This document shows positions 59,963 through 64,000 of a DNA stretch of 64,000 nucleotides, piece after piece. The notes beneath the pieces are model-generated. The model was not told the DNA's origin. It ran no database searches and saw only the letters and a program-made list of their open reading frames with translations. A program made the position numbers and the translations under genes. Positions within the stretch are counted from its first letter, which is position 1. Each line of letters starts with the position of its first letter. Origin of the DNA: an uncultured Bacteroidales bacterium. Its GTDB lineage: Bacteria; Bacteroidota; Bacteroidia; Bacteroidales; Paludibacteraceae. The stretch spans positions 40,122 through 104,121 of the forward strand of contig CAMEKM010000002.1 of NCBI GenBank assembly GCA_945921355.1, in the 5' to 3' direction.

Positions 59963-62518
59963 TTATTCTTCAGCGGTAGTTGTCTCCTCAGCAGTTACCT
60001 CTTCGGCAGTAGCCTCTTCGGTTTCATCCTTAGGCACAACACATCCGAACATGAGCGTATCGTTGCGCTTTTGCAGTTCAATAAGCTTCACACCTTGTGT
60101 AGCACGACCCAGTACACTAATGGCATCCATTGCCATACGGATAGCAGTACCCGCCTTGGTGATAAGCATGAGATCCATATCATCGTTAACAGCCTCAAGC
60201 CCTATCAGGTTGCCCGTCTTATCGGTGATATTCATCGTCTTCACGCCCTTACCGCCACGGTTGGTGATGCGATAGATTGGTTCGCCATTCTCATCGTCAA
60301 GCAATGTGCGCTTGCCAAAGCCCTTTTCAGAGATGACGAGGACAGAGTCTTTGCTACCTGGCTCTACGCAAATCATACCTATCACGCGATCCTTGCCATC
60401 TTCATCCAATTTGATAGCACGCACACCTGTTGCGGTACGACCCATTGGGCGAACGGTGTCTTCTGGGAAGCGAACCACTTTACCGTTGTACGAAGCCACC
60501 AACATTTGGCTGTTGCCATCGGTGAGGGTCACGCGAATGAGGCGGTCATCCTCACGCAAGCCAAGCGCGATAATACCATTGGCACGTGGACGGCTGTAGG
60601 ATTCGAGCGTAGTCTTCTTCATCAAACCATTCTTCGTAGCGAAGATGAGGTAATGATTTTGTACATACTCCATATCGCTCAGGTTCTTCACATGGATGAA
60701 TGCGCAGACCTTGTCGCCCTTTTGGATATTAATCATGTTTTGCAACGCACGACCCTTCGACTGGCGGTTGCCCTCTGGCAGTTCATATACCTTTGTCCAA
60801 TAGAGGCGACCTTGCTCGGTAAAGAACATCATGGTGGAGTGCATATTGGCTTGGTGCACGTATTCGATAAAGTCCTCATCGCGGGCAGCACCTGCTTTCG
60901 CACCGATACCACCACGACCTTGCTGACGGAAGTCTGCCAATGGAGTACGTTTGATATAGCCCAAGTGAGAAATGGTAATCACCATATCATCATCGGCATA
61001 CATATCCTCTGGGTTGAACTCGGTAGCCATCTTGATGATACGTGTACGACGCTCATCGGCATATTTCTCTTTTATTTCTACCAATTCGTTCTCAATCACT
61101 TCGTAGCGCATCACCTCGCTTGCGAGCAGCGCGTTCAAGTGTTGAATCAACTCTTGTAACTTCGCATATTCCTCTTTCAACTCGTCGATACGCAAACCTG
61201 TGAGTTGTGAGAGGCGCATATCTACGATGGCTTTGGATTGCAAGTTATCCAAGTTGAAGCGTGCCTCCAAGTTCGTTTGCGCATCAGCAGGAGTACGGCT
61301 TGCGCGGATAATCTTCACCACCTCGTCGATATTATCTACAGCGATGATCAATCCTTCTAATATATGCGCGCGTTCTTCGGCTTTCTTGAGTTCGAACTTT
61401 GTGCGGCGTACTACTACCTCCATACGGTGCTCGATGAAGTTCGCCACCAGGTCGTGGAGGTTCAAGAGTTGTGGACGACCCTTTACCAGCGCAATGCTGT
61501 TCACCGAGAAACTGGATTGGAGTGCGGTGAATTTGTAGAGCTTATTCAGCACTACTTGTGCATTTGCATCGCGTTTGATTTCGATAATGATACGCACATC
61601 GCGTTTGGATTGGTCGCTGATACCAGAGATACCTTCGATCTTCTTATCGTTCACAAGGTCAGCGATATTCTTCACGAGGTCGGACTTCACCACACCGTAT
61701 GGCAACTCACCAATCACGATACGCTCGCGACCGTTGTCCTCGGTCTCAATCTCTGCTTTCGAACGGATGATGATACGTCCGCGACCTGTCTCGTATGCAT
61801 CGCGCACACCTTGGTAACCATATATTGTACCGCCCGTTGGGAAGTCAGGTGCCTTGATATGCTCCATCAGTTCAGCCACTGTGATGGGCTCCACTTCGGG
61901 ATTCTCCACGCGCGCCACTGCGTTCTTCACGTATGCCACGCAACCGTCGATTACTTCGCCCAAGTTGTGGGTTGGCATGTTCGTTGCCATACCTACTGCA
62001 ATACCGCTGGCTCCGTTCACCAGCAGGTTAGGGAAGCGACATGGCAATACCACTGGCTCGCGCAACGAGTCGTCGAAGTTCAGCTGCATATCCACGGTAT
62101 CTTTGTCTATGTCGCGGAGCATCTCTTCGGCAAGTTTCGAGAGGCGTGCCTCGGTATAACGCATGGCTGCTGCACCGTCGCCGTCAATCGAACCAAAGTT
62201 ACCTTGTCCGTCCACCAACACGTTGCGCATGTTCCATGGCTGTGCCATACGCACCAGTGTGCCATAGATACTGCTATCGCCGTGAGGGTGGTACTTACCC
62301 ATTACCTCACCCACGATACGTGCGGATTTCTTGGTTGGCTTATCGCTTGTGTTGCCCAACTCGTTCATACCAAACAGCACACGGCGGTGCACTGGCTTGA
62401 AGCCATCGCGCACGTCAGGCAATGCGCGGGCTACAATCACACTCATCGAGTAATCGATGTACGAGGTTCGCATCTCCTCGTCAATCTTTACAGGAATAAT
62501 TCTGTCGTTGTCAATCAT
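59963..62518 (-). CDS. gyrA: DNA gyrase subunit A
   Basis: GyrA cuts and rejoins DNA in the A2B2 gyrase. The 851-residue product has the winged-helix core with catalytic Tyr121 (AMRYTEARL) and the quinolone region HPHGDSSIYG, with Ser82 equivalent to E. coli Ser83 and Gly86 to Asp87. It also has the GyrA box QQGRGGIGAKAG near residue 555 that distinguishes GyrA from ParC, six C-terminal beta-pinwheel blades and an acidic Glu/Thr-rich tail. The promoter is at 62590-62621. A TPR-protein gene follows. Confidence 0.96.
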   Translation of the reverse strand: MIDNDRIIPVKIDEEMRTSYIDYSMSVIVARALPDVRDGFKPVHRRVLFGMNELGNTSDKPTKKSARIVGEVMGKYHPHGDSSIYGTLVRMAQPWNMRNVLVDGQGNFGSIDGDGAAAMRYTEARLSKLAEEMLRDIDKDTVDMQLNFDDSLREPVVLPCRFPNLLVNGASGIAVGMATNMPTHNLGEVIDGCVAYVKNAVARVENPEVEPITVAELMEHIKAPDFPTGGTIYGYQGVRDAYETGRGRIIIRSKAEIETEDNGRERIVIGELPYGVVKSDLVKNIADLVNDKKIEGISGISDQSKRDVRIIIEIKRDANAQVVLNKLYKFTALQSSFSVNSIALVKGRPQLLNLHDLVANFIEHRMEVVVRRTKFELKKAEERAHILEGLIIAVDNIDEVVKIIRASRTPADAQTNLEARFNLDNLQSKAIVDMRLSQLTGLRIDELKEEYAKLQELIQHLNALLASEVMRYEVIENELVEIKEKYADERRTRIIKMATEFNPEDMYADDDMVITISHLGYIKRTPLADFRQQGRGGIGAKAGAARDEDFIEYVHQANMHSTMMFFTEQGRLYWTKVYELPEGNRQSKGRALQNMINIQKGDKVCAFIHVKNLSDMEYVQNHYLIFATKNGLMKKTTLESYSRPRANGIIALGLREDDRLIRVTLTDGNSQMLVASYNGKVVRFPEDTVRPMGRTATGVRAIKLDEDGKDRVIGMICVEPGSKDSVLVISEKGFGKRTLLDDENGEPIYRITNRGGKGVKTMNITDKTGNLIGLEAVNDDMDLMLITKAGTAIRMAMDAISVLGRATQGVKLIELQKRNDTLMFGCVVPKDETEEATAEEVTAEETTTAEE

Positions 62519-62527
62519 CTATATAAA

Positions 62528-62563
62528 GTTTTAAAAGTTTCAAAGGTTTTAAGAGTTCTAAAG
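62528..62563. repeat. nonamer repeat in the gyrA leader
   Basis: Four diverged copies of GTTTTAAAA (GTTTCAAAG, GTTTTAAGA, GTTCTAAAG) lie between the gyrA promoter and start codon, so they are transcribed. Confidence 0.85.
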
Positions 62564-62589
62564 GTAAAATCCCCCACTTTTCCACGCTG

Positions 62590-62621
62590 CAAAATTACTG
62601 CTTTTTTTTGATATGTGCAAA
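62590..62621 (-). promoter_or_regulatory. promoter for gyrA
   Basis: Minus strand TTTG (62621-62618), 20 bases with ATATC and an eight-A tract, TAATTTTG (62597-62590), then C. Upstream, 62622-62820 has no gene; it holds a hairpin at 62682-62709 (ATGCCC/GGGCAT with AAAT/ATTT inside) and a GC alternation at about 62747. Confidence 0.8.
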
Positions 62622-62820
62622 TTTTTAAGCGTTTTTTTGCATTTTTCTTCATTTTGGCAGTAACCCCGATTTTTCACTCTCATGCCCTTAAATCGCAAAT
62701 TTCGGGCATTTATACCTATTTTGTCACATTACACCTTACACATACGACGCGCGCGCGAGGATCCATTAGCAGCACAATCGAATCGTTCGTACAGAGAAAC
62801 AATAGCACCGTTACATCCCT

Positions 62821-62854
62821 AAAAAAGAGCGGCACCGCAAAAGGGTGTCGCTCT
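62821..62854 (-). terminator. intrinsic terminator of the BspA-like gene
   Basis: On the minus strand AGAGCG-CACC pairs with GGTG-CGCTCT with one mismatch, loop CTTTTGC, followed by six T residues. It lies 33 bases after the stop of the BspA-like gene. Confidence 0.85.
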
Positions 62855-62886
62855 GGGGTTATACAATAATCTGCAAGGAAGGGGCG

Positions 62887-64000
62887 TTATAGCTTCTGTC
62901 CTGTGATGGTGTAGGTTTTGCCATCTTGCAGAATATAAACTTGACCATTGCGGAGGAGTTTTTGAGCTGGGTTGGCAGGGTTGATATATACCTCTGGAGC
63001 AGAAGATGGTACATCTGCTTCGTAGATAGCTTGGATGGTGATTACATTAGTGATTGGCTCAGCTACTGGTTGCCAATACAAGAAGGTGAAGCCAGCAATC
63101 TCTGGGGCAGCAGGTATCTTGATGGTGATGGATTGGCTAAGGATCTCGCTATTATTATCTTCTGTATTGGTAAAGACGATGGTCATGTCACGGTCTTCAC
63201 CAAATTCGTATTGCGCATGTACATCCAAGTCCGCTGTGATGGAATCAAACTCTTGATTCCAACCGATAAAGGTATATCCCTCGCGGTATGGATTAGCAGG
63301 GGCTGTAGCAGCAGCTTGATATTCTACGGAGTCTGTCTTGAGGAGCGTATTGTCGTAGTCGAAGAAACGCACACGGTAACGGTTGATTTGGTATTGCGCT
63401 GTAACGGTCATGTGGTCGGCAACCGCGTTGAAGTCTTTATCCCAACCGATGAAGGTATAACCCTCGCGTGTAGGATCAGCAGGTGCAATAGCAGCATCGC
63501 CTGGCACAACGCTTACAGTAGAGAGCACAGTGCCATCCCAGTCTACAAAGGTAACGAGGCAACCACCTTCGATAGCAAACTCAGCGGTGAGGGTAGTGTC
63601 GGATGTTACTTGGATTGTGCAAGGGTTATCAGTGTTGCCGTCAGACCAACGAAGGAAGGTGTAACCCTCGTTAGGAGTAGCTGTAATGATCGCTTCTTGT
63701 GTATAAATGCCTGCACCCGTTACTTCGCCCCATTGGTCGTTGTTGGATTGGATAGTTACCAAGTAGCCAGAAATAATATTGAGGAACTGTCCCCAATAAG
63801 CATGACGAAGGTATGCATTATATGCGGAATGAGGAACAATCAATTTGCAAGTGGATGTGTTTGCACCAAGATTACTTGCATCAGGAGGAGTTGTACCCAA
63901 ACAAGTAATAGAGGTGAGGGAGGAGCAATCTTCGAAAGTCTCTACTCCAATGCTCGTTACGCTGTTAGGTATGGTGACAGAGGTAAGGGAAGAGCAACCA
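62887..64000 (-). CDS. BspA-like leucine-rich surface protein, 3' part (continues past the window)
   Basis: The frame is open from 64000 and the true start lies outside the window. The visible N-terminal end reads GCSSLTSVTIPNSVTSIGVE, the BspA/LRR_5 repeat. A cap segment follows (SAYNAYLRHAYWGQFLNI), then InlB-type repeats containing GYTFLRWSDGN, REGYTFIGWDKDF and REGYTFIGWNQEF. The C-terminus is the tail KLLRNGQVYILQDGKTYTIT, close to that of the fragment at 39836. BspA proteins are surface adhesins of Bacteroidales and of some eukaryotic parasites. A TTG at 63898-63900 is an internal leucine codon, not the start. Confidence 0.88.
   Translation of the reverse strand, partial: GCSSLTSVTIPNSVTSIGVETFEDCSSLTSITCLGTTPPDASNLGANTSTCKLIVPHSAYNAYLRHAYWGQFLNIISGYLVTIQSNNDQWGEVTGAGIYTQEAIITATPNEGYTFLRWSDGNTDNPCTIQVTSDTTLTAEFAIEGGCLVTFVDWDGTVLSTVSVVPGDAAIAPADPTREGYTFIGWDKDFNAVADHMTVTAQYQINRYRVRFFDYDNTLLKTDSVEYQAAATAPANPYREGYTFIGWNQEFDSITADLDVHAQYEFGEDRDMTIVFTNTEDNNSEILSQSITIKIPAAPEIAGFTFLYWQPVAEPITNVITIQAIYEADVPSSAPEVYINPANPAQKLLRNGQVYILQDGKTYTITGQKL

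Noticed and set aside
60071..61159. Open frame of 362 codons on the + strand
   Set aside because: It is antisense to the gyrA C-terminal domain and has no recognisable motif.
61364..62611. Open frame of 415 codons on the + strand
   Set aside because: It is antisense to the conserved N-terminal half of gyrA and its composition is low-quality (His, Cys and Val runs).
63898..63900. TTG as the start of the last gene
   Set aside because: The frame is open upstream to the window edge and encodes typical BspA leucine-rich repeats, so this TTG is an internal leucine.

Overview
The window looks like a chromosomal segment from an uncultured gut- or rumen-type member of the Bacteroidales. Three things point there. 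The gene content includes a DUF2723 membrane protein, a DUF4837 lipoprotein, a TamA-like lipoprotein, Wzi, DUF3109, BspA-like leucine-rich surface proteins and InlB/Listeria-Bacteroides repeats. Fifteen start regions carry the Bacteroidetes promoter form TTG(N20)TAnnTTTG, always followed by C. Shine-Dalgarno sequences are mostly lacking. I found no rRNA, tRNA or CRISPR array.

Layout. 1-3192 (+): the tail of an unknown gene, mutS, a small lipoprotein and a terminator. 3195-19282 (-): a long cell-envelope block running cdsA and a lipid A-type acyltransferase, then bactofilin, DUF1015, OmpH/Skp-like, sugar-phosphate transferase, Wzi, GT2, TamL-like, rnhB, sppA, lpxK and an MsbA-like exporter; many of these genes abut or nearly abut. 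19372-21130: a small acidic protein, a phosphopantetheinyl transferase and an SDR oxidoreductase. 21375-28521 (-): an AT-rich defence-type island with a DUF262-HNH nuclease broken by one stop codon, an EcoRI-family adenine methyltransferase behind an unusually structured leader, a membrane KAP NTPase, an 87-aa protein and a DUF4143 ATPase. 28645-34204 (-): degenerate 115-bp repeats, an AspT-like permease, cinA, DUF3109 and a Na/Pi cotransporter. 34389-40651 (-): two nearly identical rubrerythrin genes flanking a modular secreted amidase, a TolB-like protein and a truncated surface-protein gene. 40847-64000: recQ; a CobW GTPase with the DUF2723 protein; yidC, an outer-membrane protein, a BASS transporter and folC; an O-methyltransferase divergent from DUF4837 and an ABC-F gene; then lplA, mntP, def, ruvX, a TPR protein and gyrA; and finally the 3' part of a BspA-like gene leaving the window.

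The most striking signals are five. (1) The 5' leader of the EcoRI-family methyltransferase is packed with perfect complementary arms, some of them mutually exclusive. (2) Families of 7-9-bp tandem words fill gaps between genes and also sit in frame inside conserved genes (cinA, folC, recQ, cobW, the ABC-F gene, def); cinA and folC, which are unrelated, carry the same 35-nt element in the same frame. (3) The amidase alternates plain InlB-type repeats with repeats that hold an inserted helical module. (4) A recently duplicated rubrerythrin sits against a truncated gene. (5) Two pairs of divergent promoters share or interleave the same DNA.

Functionally the segment is dominated by envelope building: lipid A synthesis and export, polysaccharide priming and assembly, outer-membrane biogenesis and membrane-protein insertion. 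It also carries housekeeping repair and replication genes and one defence island.
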